From positions 62,001 to 126,000 of the forward strand of contig NZ_QZMN01000005.1 in the NCBI RefSeq assembly GCF_003702705.1: a stretch of DNA of 64,000 nt. The letters run 5' to 3'. Each line of letters starts with the position of its first letter. Position 1 is the stretch's first letter. A program made the position numbers and the translations under genes. This document shows, one piece after another, positions 47,768-55,306 of this stretch. This DNA is from Ornithinimicrobium cerasi. Lineage in GTDB: Bacteria > Actinomycetota > Actinomycetes > Actinomycetales > Dermatophilaceae. The notes under the pieces are model-generated. The model was given only the letters and a program-made list of their open reading frames with translations, searched no databases and was not told where the DNA came from.

Positions 47768-49177
47768 GTGATCGCGGTGGGCCGTACACCTGACGGCGCG
47801 GAGGCCCTGGCCCGCGCGCACGAGCACGCGTTGACCTGGCTCTCCAGCCTGCCCGACCGCGCCGTCCCGCCGTCGGCCTCGGTCGCCGAGGTGGTCGCGG
47901 CGCTCGGGACCGAGCTGCCCGACGGACCGACGGATCCGGTCACGGTGGTGGACCTGCTGGCCGAGGCGGCGGAGCGGGGGCTGACGGCGATGCCGTCGGG
48001 CCGGTTCTTCGGTTTCGTGATCGGCGGCACGCACCCTGCGGGGATGGCGGCGGACTGGCTGACCTCGGCGTGGGACCAGAACGCCGGGTTGCGCACGGTC
48101 ACGCCTGCGGCGACCGCGGCCGAGGACGTCGCGGAGGCGTGGGTGCTGGAGCTGCTGGGCCTGCCCGCGGGGAGCGCCGTCGGGTTCGTGACCGGCGGGA
48201 CCATGGCCAACTTCACCTGCCTGGCCGCCGCCCGCGACGCGGTGCTCGCCCGGGCCGGGTGGGACGTCGGGGTGTCAGGCCTGGCCGGTTCGCCCGGGGT
48301 GCGGGTGCTGGTCGGTGCGGAGCGTCACGACTCCGTCGACCTGGTGCTGCGCTACCTCGGTCTCGGCGCGCCGGAGCTCGTCCCCGTCGACCGGCAGGGA
48401 CGGATCGACCCGGCCGCGCTGCGCGAGAGGCTCGTGGGCGGGGACGACCGGCCGGTGGTGGTGGTCCTGCAGGCGGGCAACATCCACTCCGGGGCGTTCG
48501 ACCCGTTCGAGGAGGCCGTCGCGGCGGCGCACGAGCACAGGGCGTGGGTACACGTCGACGGCGCCTTCGGGCTTTTCGCCGGCGCCTCGCCCGCGCACCG
48601 GCACCTCGTCCAGGGCTACGAGGCTGCCGACTCCTGGGCGACGGACGCCCACAAGACGCTCAACGTGCCCTACGACTGCGGGCTGGCGATCGTGCGCGAC
48701 CCGGCCGCCCTGCGGGCGGCAATGTCGATGCACGGCGCCTACCTGATCCACGACGCCGCGGGCGACCCGTTCGAGAAGGTCCCCGAGCTGTCCCGCCGCG
48801 CCCGTGCCTTTCCCGTGTGGGCCGTGCTGCGGTCGCTCGGTCGCAGCGGGGTCGCCGAGCTCGTCGACCGTCTGGCCGGCCATGCCCGTGCGTTCGCCGA
48901 GGGCATCGTCGGCATCGAGGGTGCCGAGGTGCTCAACGACGTGGTCTTCACCCAGGTCTGCGCGGCCTTCGGGGACGACGCCCGCACCCGGGCCGTCGTC
49001 CACCGGATGATGGGCGACGGCACGGCGTGGACGAGTGGCTCGGTGTGGCACGAGCGGGCTGTGCTGCGCATCTCGGTGAGCAACTGGTCGACGAGCGACG
49101 CCGACGTCGGGCGCACGCTGGGCGCCCTTCGCGCCGCCGTGGCCGCGTCGTCGGGGGAGGCACCTACCTCAGGGTGA
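47768..49177 (+). CDS. PLP-dependent group II decarboxylase/aminotransferase-like protein
   Basis: A 469-residue fold-type I PLP enzyme of the glutamate/aromatic-amino-acid decarboxylase group. Key segments are GRFFGFVIGGTHPAGMAADWLTSAWDQNAG, VGFVTGGTMANFTCLAAARDAVL (phosphate site), VHVDGAFGLFAGASP (ring-stacking and Asp) and the Schiff-base region DSWATDAHKTLNVPYDCG. The substrate cannot be read from sequence; related actinobacterial proteins are annotated as aspartate decarboxylase or pyridoxal-dependent decarboxylase. The GTG at 47768 follows GAGAGG. Its 3' end overlaps the convergent XRE gene by 14 nt. Confidence 0.88.
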   Translation: MIAVGRTPDGAEALARAHEHALTWLSSLPDRAVPPSASVAEVVAALGTELPDGPTDPVTVVDLLAEAAERGLTAMPSGRFFGFVIGGTHPAGMAADWLTSAWDQNAGLRTVTPAATAAEDVAEAWVLELLGLPAGSAVGFVTGGTMANFTCLAAARDAVLARAGWDVGVSGLAGSPGVRVLVGAERHDSVDLVLRYLGLGAPELVPVDRQGRIDPAALRERLVGGDDRPVVVVLQAGNIHSGAFDPFEEAVAAAHEHRAWVHVDGAFGLFAGASPAHRHLVQGYEAADSWATDAHKTLNVPYDCGLAIVRDPAALRAAMSMHGAYLIHDAAGDPFEKVPELSRRARAFPVWAVLRSLGRSGVAELVDRLAGHARAFAEGIVGIEGAEVLNDVVFTQVCAAFGDDARTRAVVHRMMGDGTAWTSGSVWHERAVLRISVSNWSTSDADVGRTLGALRAAVAASSGEAPTSG

Positions 49178-49364
49178 AGACCTCCTCGACCGAGCGCCCG
49201 AAGACCAGGGCCAGCCGCAGGGCCAGGGGGAGGCTGGGGTCGAAGCGACCGGTCTCGATGGCGTTGATCGTCTGCCGGGAGACGCCCAGCTCCTCGGCGA
49301 GCCGGCCCTGGCTCCAGCCGCGCGCCTCCCTCAGGCTCCGAAGGGCGTTGACCGTCTCAGCCAC
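49164..49364 (-). CDS. XRE-type transcriptional regulator (single HTH domain)
   Basis: A 66-residue protein consisting only of the helix-turn-helix: VNALRSLREARGWSQGRLAEELGVSRQTINAIETGRFDPSLPLALRLALVFGRSVEEVFTL. The GTG start lies 8 nt inside the upstream membrane-protein gene, so translation is coupled. Such minimal XRE proteins usually repress their own operon with a membrane partner. The twin operators at 49763-49809, upstream of the partner gene, are the expected binding sites. Confidence 0.9.
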   Translation of the reverse strand: MAETVNALRSLREARGWSQGRLAEELGVSRQTINAIETGRFDPSLPLALRLALVFGRSVEEVFTLR

Positions 49365-49761
49365 CCATGGCTCGCAGTGCCAGGCGGTAACGGATCCAGA
49401 AGGCTCCGACCGCGAGCGTCAGGAACAGCGCCGCCGCCAGGGCCGCGGCGGTGCCCGCGACGATCGTCAGGACGAGGAGAAGAACCGCCCCGAGGATGAC
49501 GGCATCACCGTAGGCCAGGCTCCGGGCCTGCTGCGCAGCGCGGAACTCCACGCTGTCCGGCGAGCTCTCCCCGGAGGCGTCCCGGCGCCGGCGCATCGTG
49601 ATGTTGAGAGCCAGCGCCAGCGGCAGGGCCACCAGCAGCGTCCCCACGAACCCCAGCGGGTCCTGGAACGGGTTGTCGGCCTCGACGTCGCCCCATCCCT
49701 GCAGGACGAGGCCCGACACGGCGAGGGCAACCGCGACCCACCACAGGTGTGATGTCTTCAT
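49357..49761 (-). CDS. Membrane protein, partner of the XRE regulator
   Basis: A 134-residue protein with about four helices (HLWWVAVALAVSGLVLQGWG, FVGTLLVALPLALALNITM, GDAVILGAVLLLVLTIVAGTAAALAAALFLTLAVGAFWIRY). A charged loop RRRRDASGESSPDSVEFRAAQQARSL is between the second and third. The partner role is inferred from coupling with the XRE gene, an arrangement common in actinobacteria and firmicutes, but the membrane protein's function is not known. The ATG at 49759-49761 is set directly beside the operator, so repression could block both transcription and translation. Confidence 0.85.
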   Translation of the reverse strand: MKTSHLWWVAVALAVSGLVLQGWGDVEADNPFQDPLGFVGTLLVALPLALALNITMRRRRDASGESSPDSVEFRAAQQARSLAYGDAVILGAVLLLVLTIVAGTAAALAAALFLTLAVGAFWIRYRLALRAMGG

Positions 49762-49762
49762 G

Positions 49763-49809
49763 TGTCAAGTGTCCTTGTCACTACCCCATGGTGTCAAGCG
49801 AGCTTGTCA
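49763..49809. promoter_or_regulatory. Twin 18-bp operators of the XRE/membrane-protein operon
   Basis: TGTCAAGTGTCCTTGTCA (49763-49780) and TGTCAAGCGAGCTTGTCA (49792-49809) share TGTCAAG-N4-CTTGTCA. Each is an inverted repeat with a mismatch at the third base. Their centres are 29 bp apart, and they lie directly upstream of the first start codon, in the operon's promoter region. Confidence 0.85.
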
Positions 49810-49817
49810 ACCCACCG

Positions 49818-50207
49818 TCAGAGGTCGAACGCGACGGGGTGCCTCGGCTCGTACAGCAGCAGCGTCCCCGCCCCGGGCAGGACCAGGTCCACCCCGAGCC
49901 CGAAACCCATGTCGGTGGGCTCGCCGTCGAACCGGGCCCCCCGAGCACCCAGCTCCTCCATGGTGGCCGTCAGGTCGTCGCACATCAGGGTGATCTGGTG
50001 CGTGCCCTCGGTCGCCCACGTCCCACCCTGCGGCCCTGCGGTGGGATGCACCCCCATCTCGCTGGGACCGGTCCGGAAGATGAGCCACTCCTGCGGATCG
50101 TCGCTCTCACCCTCGGTGACGCACGGCCACCTCAGGACCTCCTTCAGGAATCGCCGCGTCTCCGGCGGGTCGGTGGAGTAGATCAGGGTGTGCACCGCGG
50201 TGAGCAT
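49818..50207 (-). CDS. VOC family protein (glyoxalase/bleomycin resistance fold)
   Basis: A 129-residue VOC protein with paired beta-alpha-beta-beta-beta modules. MLTAVHTLIYSTDPPETRRFLKEVLRWPCV is the first half and THQITLMCDDLTATMEELGARGARFDGEPTDMGFGLGVDLVLPGAGTLLLYEP the second. Metal ligands expected of glyoxalase I (His near the first strand and a Glu at the end) can be seen as H7 and E-P in LLLYEP. The substrate is unknown. The ATG at 50205-50207 is chosen by the fold start. Confidence 0.85.
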   Translation of the reverse strand: MLTAVHTLIYSTDPPETRRFLKEVLRWPCVTEGESDDPQEWLIFRTGPSEMGVHPTAGPQGGTWATEGTHQITLMCDDLTATMEELGARGARFDGEPTDMGFGLGVDLVLPGAGTLLLYEPRHPVAFDL

Positions 50208-50305
50208 GCCTGACGCTATCGAGCGGGTGGCCACTCGTGCACCGAGGGCACCCACTCCTGCACATGGTCTGTACGGCGCCGTGACGAGCGAGGAGACTGG
50301 GTCTG

Positions 50306-50542
50306 GTGACGATCGACACGTGGTGGCCCCAGCCCTCGTCAGGGACGACGGACTGGCTCATCGCCAACAACGGGAGTCCTGTGCCGTCGGCCATCGTCGA
50401 GCAGATCGAGCTCGTGGGCGGCCCCGGAGCCGCGGACCCGTGGTGGGGCAGGGGCGAGGACGCCACCGAGCTCCTGATGCCCGACCAGGCGGTCGACTGG
50501 ATCGAGGCGGTCGCCAACAGGGAGTCACCCCCGCCGACCTGA
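50306..50542 (+). CDS. Small uncharacterised protein
   Basis: A 78-residue protein from a GTG at 50306, with GGAGACTGG 6-14 nt upstream. The sequence DTWWPQPSSGTTDWLIANNG and PDQAVDWIEAVANRE is Trp-rich and acidic, with no transmembrane segment. I do not recognise a characterised family. Base composition and frame conservation support a real gene. It lies alone between the VOC gene and the arabinofuranosidase. Confidence 0.65.
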   Translation: MTIDTWWPQPSSGTTDWLIANNGSPVPSAIVEQIELVGGPGAADPWWGRGEDATELLMPDQAVDWIEAVANRESPPPT

Positions 50543-50576
50543 GCCGACGGCATACGCGGCGTGGCAGGGTGGGGCC

Positions 50577-52091
50577 GTGATCCAGCAGGCGAGAGTGTCC
50601 ATGGACCCCGCGTTCGTCGTCGCGCCGGTCAACCGGCGGGTCTTCGGCTCCTTCGTCGAGCACATGGGTCGGTGCGTCTACACCGGCATCTACGAGCCCG
50701 GCCACCCGACCGCCGACGAGGACGGCCTGCGGGAGGACGTCCTCGACCTGGTCCGTGAGCTCGGCGTGACGACCGTCCGCTACCCGGGGGGCAACTTCGT
50801 CTCCGGGTACCGGTGGGAGGACGGCGTCGGCCCGGTCGCGGACCGCCCCACACGGCTCGACCCCGCGTGGCGCGCGGTCGAGAGCAACGCGTTCGGGCTC
50901 AACGAGTTCATGAGGTGGGCGGTCCGCGCGGGCGTGGAGCCCATGCTGGCGATCAACCTCGGCACCCGTGGCCTGCAGGAGGCCGTCGACCTGCTCGAGT
51001 ACACCAACCACCCGGGGGGCACGACGCTGTCCGAGCTCCGCGTCGAGCACGGGGCGAGGGAGCCGCACGACGTCCGGATGTGGTGCCTGGGCAACGAGAT
51101 GGACGGTCCCTGGCAGCTGGGTCACAAGACCGCCGACGAGTACGGCCGGCTCGCAGCCGAGACCGCCCGCGCCCTGCGCCAGTTCGACCCCGGCCTGGAG
51201 CTCGTCGCCTGCGGGTCCTCCAGCCGGGCCATGCCGACCTTCGGTGCCTGGGAGGCCACCGTCCTCGAGCACACCTACGACCTCGTCGACCACATCTCCG
51301 CGCACGCCTACTACCAGCTGCACGGCGACGACCACGCCAGCTTCCTGGCCTCCTCCGTCGACATGGACCGCTTCATCCAGCAGGTCGTCGCCACCGCCGA
51401 CCACGTGGGCGCCCGCCTCGGGTCGGACAAGCGGGTCGACATCTCCTTCGACGAGTGGAACGTCTGGTACCTGGAGCAGCAGCTCGGCGACCCACCGACC
51501 GCGCCCCGCGACTGGGCCGTCGCCCCCCGCACGAGCGAGGACGCCTACACCGTCCTCGACGCCGTCGTGGTGGGGTCGCTGCTCATCACCCTGCTGCGCC
51601 ACGCGGACCGGGTGACGGCCGCGTGCCAGGCACAGCTGGTGAACACCCTCTCGCTGATCCGGACCGAGCCGGGCGGCCCGGCCTGGCGGCAGTCGAGCTT
51701 CCACCCGTTCGCCCTGACGTCCAGGCACGCCGTCGGCACCGTCCTCGACCTGCGCCTGGACGCCCCCACGCTGGCGACCGACCGCCACGGTCCGGTGCCG
51801 CTGCTCGACGCGGTCGCGACCCACGACGCCGACACCGGTCGGCTGGCGGTCTTCGTGGTGAACCGCCACCCGTCCGAGCCGGTGTCGTTGACGACGGGCC
51901 TACGGGCCTTCGGCGGGGCCACGCTGCTGGAGGCCGTCCTGGCCGACGACGACCTCACCGCCACCAACACCCAGGACGACCCCGACCGGGTGGTCCCCCG
52001 CCGGCACCCGGACGCCTCGGTCGCGGGCGAGGCCCTCCTCGCCGAGCTCCCGCCGGCGTCCTGGAGCATGTTCGTCCTCGACGTCACCTGA
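50577..52091 (+). CDS. Alpha-L-arabinofuranosidase, GH51
   Basis: A 504-residue retaining glycosidase releasing arabinofuranosyl side groups. The family's start INRRVFGSFVEHMGRCVYTGIYEP-like segment (here VNRRVFGSFVEHMG), VRYPGGNFVSGYRWEDGVG, the acid/base Glu in CLGNEMDGPWQ and the nucleophile Glu in SFDEWNVWY are all present. It has a C-terminal beta-sandwich. No signal peptide is seen, so it is probably cytoplasmic and acts on imported oligosaccharides. It converges on the sugar ABC importer operon, with a shared terminator hairpin at 52093-52125. Confidence 0.94.
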   Translation: MIQQARVSMDPAFVVAPVNRRVFGSFVEHMGRCVYTGIYEPGHPTADEDGLREDVLDLVRELGVTTVRYPGGNFVSGYRWEDGVGPVADRPTRLDPAWRAVESNAFGLNEFMRWAVRAGVEPMLAINLGTRGLQEAVDLLEYTNHPGGTTLSELRVEHGAREPHDVRMWCLGNEMDGPWQLGHKTADEYGRLAAETARALRQFDPGLELVACGSSSRAMPTFGAWEATVLEHTYDLVDHISAHAYYQLHGDDHASFLASSVDMDRFIQQVVATADHVGARLGSDKRVDISFDEWNVWYLEQQLGDPPTAPRDWAVAPRTSEDAYTVLDAVVVGSLLITLLRHADRVTAACQAQLVNTLSLIRTEPGGPAWRQSSFHPFALTSRHAVGTVLDLRLDAPTLATDRHGPVPLLDAVATHDADTGRLAVFVVNRHPSEPVSLTTGLRAFGGATLLEAVLADDDLTATNTQDDPDRVVPRRHPDASVAGEALLAELPPASWSMFVLDVT

Positions 52092-52092
52092 C

Positions 52093-52125
52093 CGGGCGCA
52101 CGATCCCCGAGGGACCGTGCGCCCG
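52093..52125. terminator. Bidirectional terminator hairpin
   Basis: A perfect 10-bp stem, CGGGCGCACG with CGTGCGCCCG, and a 13-nt loop lie between the ends of the convergent GH51 and substrate-binding protein genes. Confidence 0.85.
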
Positions 52126-52139
52126 ACCAGCGTCCCGGA

Positions 52140-53501
52140 CTACTCGCCGACCGGTATGCCCTGCGCCTCCAGGGCGGTGGTGGTCGAGTCCTGGGCGGCG
52201 GTGAGCGCGTCGGCCAGGCCGCCGTCACCGCTGACCGCGGCGGAGAAGCCGTCGGCGACGTCGTTGTAGACCTGCGTCATCGTCGGACCCCACGTCCACT
52301 CGGTCGGGACGGTGGCGCCGGCCTCGGTGAAGACCTCGTAGATCGGCTGGTCGCCGTAGAAGGGCACGCCCTCGGCGAGGGCCGGTAGCTGCTGGCCGGC
52401 GGTCGTCGCCGGGTAGAGGTTGGCCGCCTCGATGAGCGCGGTGTGCGCCTCCTCCGACGTCTTCAGCCACAGCGCGAACTGGGCCGCCTCGTGCGGGTGC
52501 TCGGTGCCGTTGAAGACGGCCGTGGTGGAGCCGCCCCAGTTGCCGGCCGCGACCTCGCCGTCCCACGTCGGCATGGGCGCGACCCGCCAGGCGCCCTCGG
52601 TGTCGGGTGCGCCGGACATGATGGAGTTGGCGCCCCAGACCGCGGAGATCCAGGTCCAGGCCTGGCCGGTGTTGTAGGCGTTGTCCCACTCGGTGGTCCA
52701 CGGCGGGAGGGTCGAGACGAGGTCCTCCTGGACGAGGCCGTCCCAGTAGTCGGCGACCTGCACCGACTCCTCGCTGTCCAGGCGGACCTGCCAGCTCTCA
52801 CCCTCGGTGCCGAACCACGACCCGCCCGCCTGCCACACGAGGCCGGCGAACTGGTTGATGTCGCTCGTGGAGAAGTTGGTGATGTAGCCGTCGTTCTCGC
52901 GCACCTGCTCGGCGGCAGCGGCATACTCCTCCCAGGTGGTGGGCACCTCGATGCCCGCCTCGGTGAAGAGGTCCTCGCGGTAGAACATCGCCATCGGGCC
53001 GGTGTCCTGGGGGATCGCGTAGACCGCGTCCTCCTCGCCGAGCTGCACCTGGGTCCAGGTCCACTCGACGAACTGGTCCTGGGCGTCCATGACGCCCTCG
53101 CAGCCGGCGATGTCGGTGAGGCCGTCCTGGACGCGGAAGTTGGGGAGCGCGTCGAACTCGATCTGGCCGAGGTCGGGCGGGTTGCCGGCCTCGAGCTGGT
53201 TGAAGAAGTTCTGGTAGGTGCCGGAGTTGCCGTTCGGCCCGGTCTGGACCTCGACCTGGACGTCGGGGTTCTGCTCGTTCCAGATGTCGACGACGCCCTC
53301 GATGCCGGGCACCCAGGAGAAGAAGGTGAGGTTGACCTCGCCGTTGCTGGGCTCGCAGGCCGTCGCCTCGGCGCCACCGCCGCCGGCGGCCGGGCCGGAG
53401 CCCTCGCCGGCGTCACCGGTGGAGTCGCCTCCGCAGGCGGCCAGGGGCAGGAGCAGGGCGGCGAGCGTGGTCACGCTGGCCACGCGGGTGCTGATCTTCA
53501 T
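52140..53501 (-). CDS. Sugar ABC transporter substrate-binding lipoprotein
   Basis: A 453-residue family 1 extracellular solute-binding protein. The signal peptide has a lipobox LPLAACGG, so the mature N-terminal Cys is lipidated. The mature part has VNLTFFSWVPGIEGVVDIWNEQNPDVQVEV, MAMFYREDLFTEAGIEVPTTWEEY and the aromatic-rich WTWISAVWGANSIMSG and WGGSTTAVFNG. It presumably captures galactose- or arabinose-containing oligosaccharides, given the GH42 and GH51 neighbours. The ATG at 53499-53501 starts MKISTRVAS. It is the last gene of the leftward operon. Confidence 0.93.
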   Translation of the reverse strand: MKISTRVASVTTLAALLLPLAACGGDSTGDAGEGSGPAAGGGGAEATACEPSNGEVNLTFFSWVPGIEGVVDIWNEQNPDVQVEVQTGPNGNSGTYQNFFNQLEAGNPPDLGQIEFDALPNFRVQDGLTDIAGCEGVMDAQDQFVEWTWTQVQLGEEDAVYAIPQDTGPMAMFYREDLFTEAGIEVPTTWEEYAAAAEQVRENDGYITNFSTSDINQFAGLVWQAGGSWFGTEGESWQVRLDSEESVQVADYWDGLVQEDLVSTLPPWTTEWDNAYNTGQAWTWISAVWGANSIMSGAPDTEGAWRVAPMPTWDGEVAAGNWGGSTTAVFNGTEHPHEAAQFALWLKTSEEAHTALIEAANLYPATTAGQQLPALAEGVPFYGDQPIYEVFTEAGATVPTEWTWGPTMTQVYNDVADGFSAAVSGDGGLADALTAAQDSTTTALEAQGIPVGE

Positions 53502-53530
53502 CGATGTCACTCTTTTCGTGGGGTGGTGGG

Positions 53531-53561
53531 CGGGGTGGGCGGGGTGGGCGGGGTGGGCGGG
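53531..53561 (+). repeat. Tandem 9-bp G-rich repeat in the operon
   Basis: Three exact copies of CGGGGTGGG plus a partial one lie in the 62-nt gap between the MalG-type permease and the binding protein. The + strand has enough G runs for a quadruplex, while the mRNA (leftward) is C-rich here. Confidence 0.9.
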
Positions 53562-53563
53562 CA

Positions 53564-54431
53564 TCACTTCAGCGAGCCGGTCCCCAGACCGGTCTGCCAG
53601 AAGCGTTGGAGGAAGAGGAAGACGATGATGAGCGGCACGATCGAGACGAGCGAGCCGGTGAGCACGTAGAGCCGCAGCTCGGGGACCTGGTTGACGACGG
53701 TGTTCCAGTTGTAGAGCCCCAGCGTCACCGGGAAGAGCCGCTCGTCGCGCAGCATGATCAGGGGGAGGAAGAAGTTGTTCCAGATCGAGACGAACTGGAA
53801 GAGGAAGACCGTCACGAGCGCGGGCACCATGAGCCGCACGGACACCGAGAAGAAGGTCCGCACCTCCCCGGCCCCGTCCAGCCGGGCCGCCTCGAGGAGC
53901 TCGTCCGGCACCGAGCTCGCCGCGTAGATCCGGGCCAGGTAGACCCCGAACGGGCTGACGATGCTCGGCAGGAACACCGACCAGAAGGTGTTGGTCATCC
54001 CGACCTGGGCGAAGATCAGGAAGAGGGGCAGGGCGAGCGCCGTGGCGGGCACCAGCACCCCGCCGAGGACGACGTTGAAGAGCACCTCCCGCCCGGGGAA
54101 GTGGTACTTGGCGAGGGCATACCCGCACATCCCGGCCAGCACGGTGGCGACGAGCGCGCCCAGCCCCGCGTAGAGCACCGAGTTGAGCAGCCACCGCGGC
54201 AGGATCCCGTCGCCGTAGGAGAACACGTCCCTGGAGGTTCTCGACGAGGTTGAGCTCGGAGAACCACAGCGGGTTCGTCGAGGTCAGGTCGCCGCGGGAC
54301 TTCGTGGAGGCGACGAGCAGCCACCAGATCGGGGTGAGGAAGTAGAGCGTGAAGACCGCGAGCACGAGCGTCACCGCCACGCGGGGGATCGGGCTCGGAC
54401 GGTATGCCGTGGGCGTTGGGGTGGTGCTCAC
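53564..54431 (-). pseudogene. MalG-type sugar ABC permease gene with a one-base frameshift
   Basis: The MalG-like inner-membrane subunit that pairs with the permease at 54428. The first 67 codons (GTG at 54429-54431, STTPTPTAYRPSPIPRVAVTLV, then TSTNPLWFSELNLVENLQ) are in one frame. The rest (DVFSYGDGILPRWLLNSVLYAG, then the EAA-loop VPDELLEAARLDGAGEVRTFF and the end LQRFWQTGLGTGSLK) is in the next. The shift maps to the run CCC at 54229-54231 (GGG in the gene), where one base too many is present. Without it a normal roughly 289-residue protein results. This could be a real mutation, programmed slippage or a sequence error. If real, import of the sugar should fail. A downstream ATG at 54224-54226 alone would miss the first helix. 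Confidence 0.88.
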
Positions 54432-55306
54432 TGGAAGGCCCTCCGCTGGGTGAGCTTGAGGAAGGTGAAGGACAGGACGAAGGTCGCCAGGGCCAGCACC
54501 ACGGAGAAGGCGGCCGCCAACGGCTGGTTGGGGACGGCCGCGGTCGTGTAGACGAGCAGGTTGGGCGTGTAGTCGCTGGCCACGGCGGTGGAGAAGCTGC
54601 GGAAGACCTGCGGCTCGGCCAGCAGCTGCAGGGTGCCGATGATCGAGAAGACGCCGGTGAGGATGATCGCGGGCATCACCAGCGGGATCTTCACCGACCA
54701 GGCGATGCGCCACTGGCTGGCACCGTCGAGGACCGCCGCCTCGTAGACCTCACCCGGGATCGCGAGCAGCGAGGAGTAGATGATGAGCATGTTGTAGCCG
54801 ACGTAGACCCACGTCACGACGTTCGCGATCGACCACAGCACCAGGTCGGCGCCGAGCAGGTCGACCTCCTGGGTGACCTGCCGGAACGGCGAGAGGTTGG
54901 GGGAGTAGAGGAAGCCCCACATGATCGCCGCGATGACGCCGGGCACGGCGTAGGGGGCGAAGAAGGCCAGCCGGAAGAACTTCGCGCCGCGGGCTGTCGG
55001 GGAGTCGAGCAGCAGCGCGAGCAGGAGCGCCACCCCGAGCATCACCGGCACCTGGACCGCGCCGAAGAGCAGGACCCGGCCGATGGAGTCCCGGAACGCC
55101 TCGTTCTCCAGGACCGCGCGGTACTGGGTCAGGCCGCCGAAGACCTCCTCCGCCGGGCCGAAGGTCCCCACCCGTTGGACGGTCCTCGTCGACTGCCACA
55201 CGGCATACCCGATGGGGAGGACGTAGAAGAGGGCGAACAGGAGGGCGAACGGGCCGACGAAGACGGCGATCGCCCCCGGGTGCTGGACGCGTCGGGGTCT
55301 GCTCAT
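54428..55306 (-). CDS. Sugar ABC transporter permease (MalF-type)
   Basis: A 292-residue membrane protein with about six helices. GAIAVFVGPFALLFALFYVLPIGYAVWQS is the first, and the EAA motif reads PGEVYEAAVLDGASQWRIAWSVKIPLVMPAI. It starts with ATGA overlapping the GH42 stop and ends with GTGA overlapping the next permease, so the genes are co-translated. It forms the importer channel with the frameshifted partner. Confidence 0.94.
   Translation of the reverse strand: MSRPRRVQHPGAIAVFVGPFALLFALFYVLPIGYAVWQSTRTVQRVGTFGPAEEVFGGLTQYRAVLENEAFRDSIGRVLLFGAVQVPVMLGVALLLALLLDSPTARGAKFFRLAFFAPYAVPGVIAAIMWGFLYSPNLSPFRQVTQEVDLLGADLVLWSIANVVTWVYVGYNMLIIYSSLLAIPGEVYEAAVLDGASQWRIAWSVKIPLVMPAIILTGVFSIIGTLQLLAEPQVFRSFSTAVASDYTPNLLVYTTAAVPNQPLAAAFSVVLALATFVLSFTFLKLTQRRAFQ

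Noticed and set aside
53564-54226. A short 220-residue permease starting at the internal ATG as the true gene
   Set aside because: The missing first helix and TM-proximal region are encoded intact just upstream in another frame with a coupled GTG start, so a frameshift is the better explanation.
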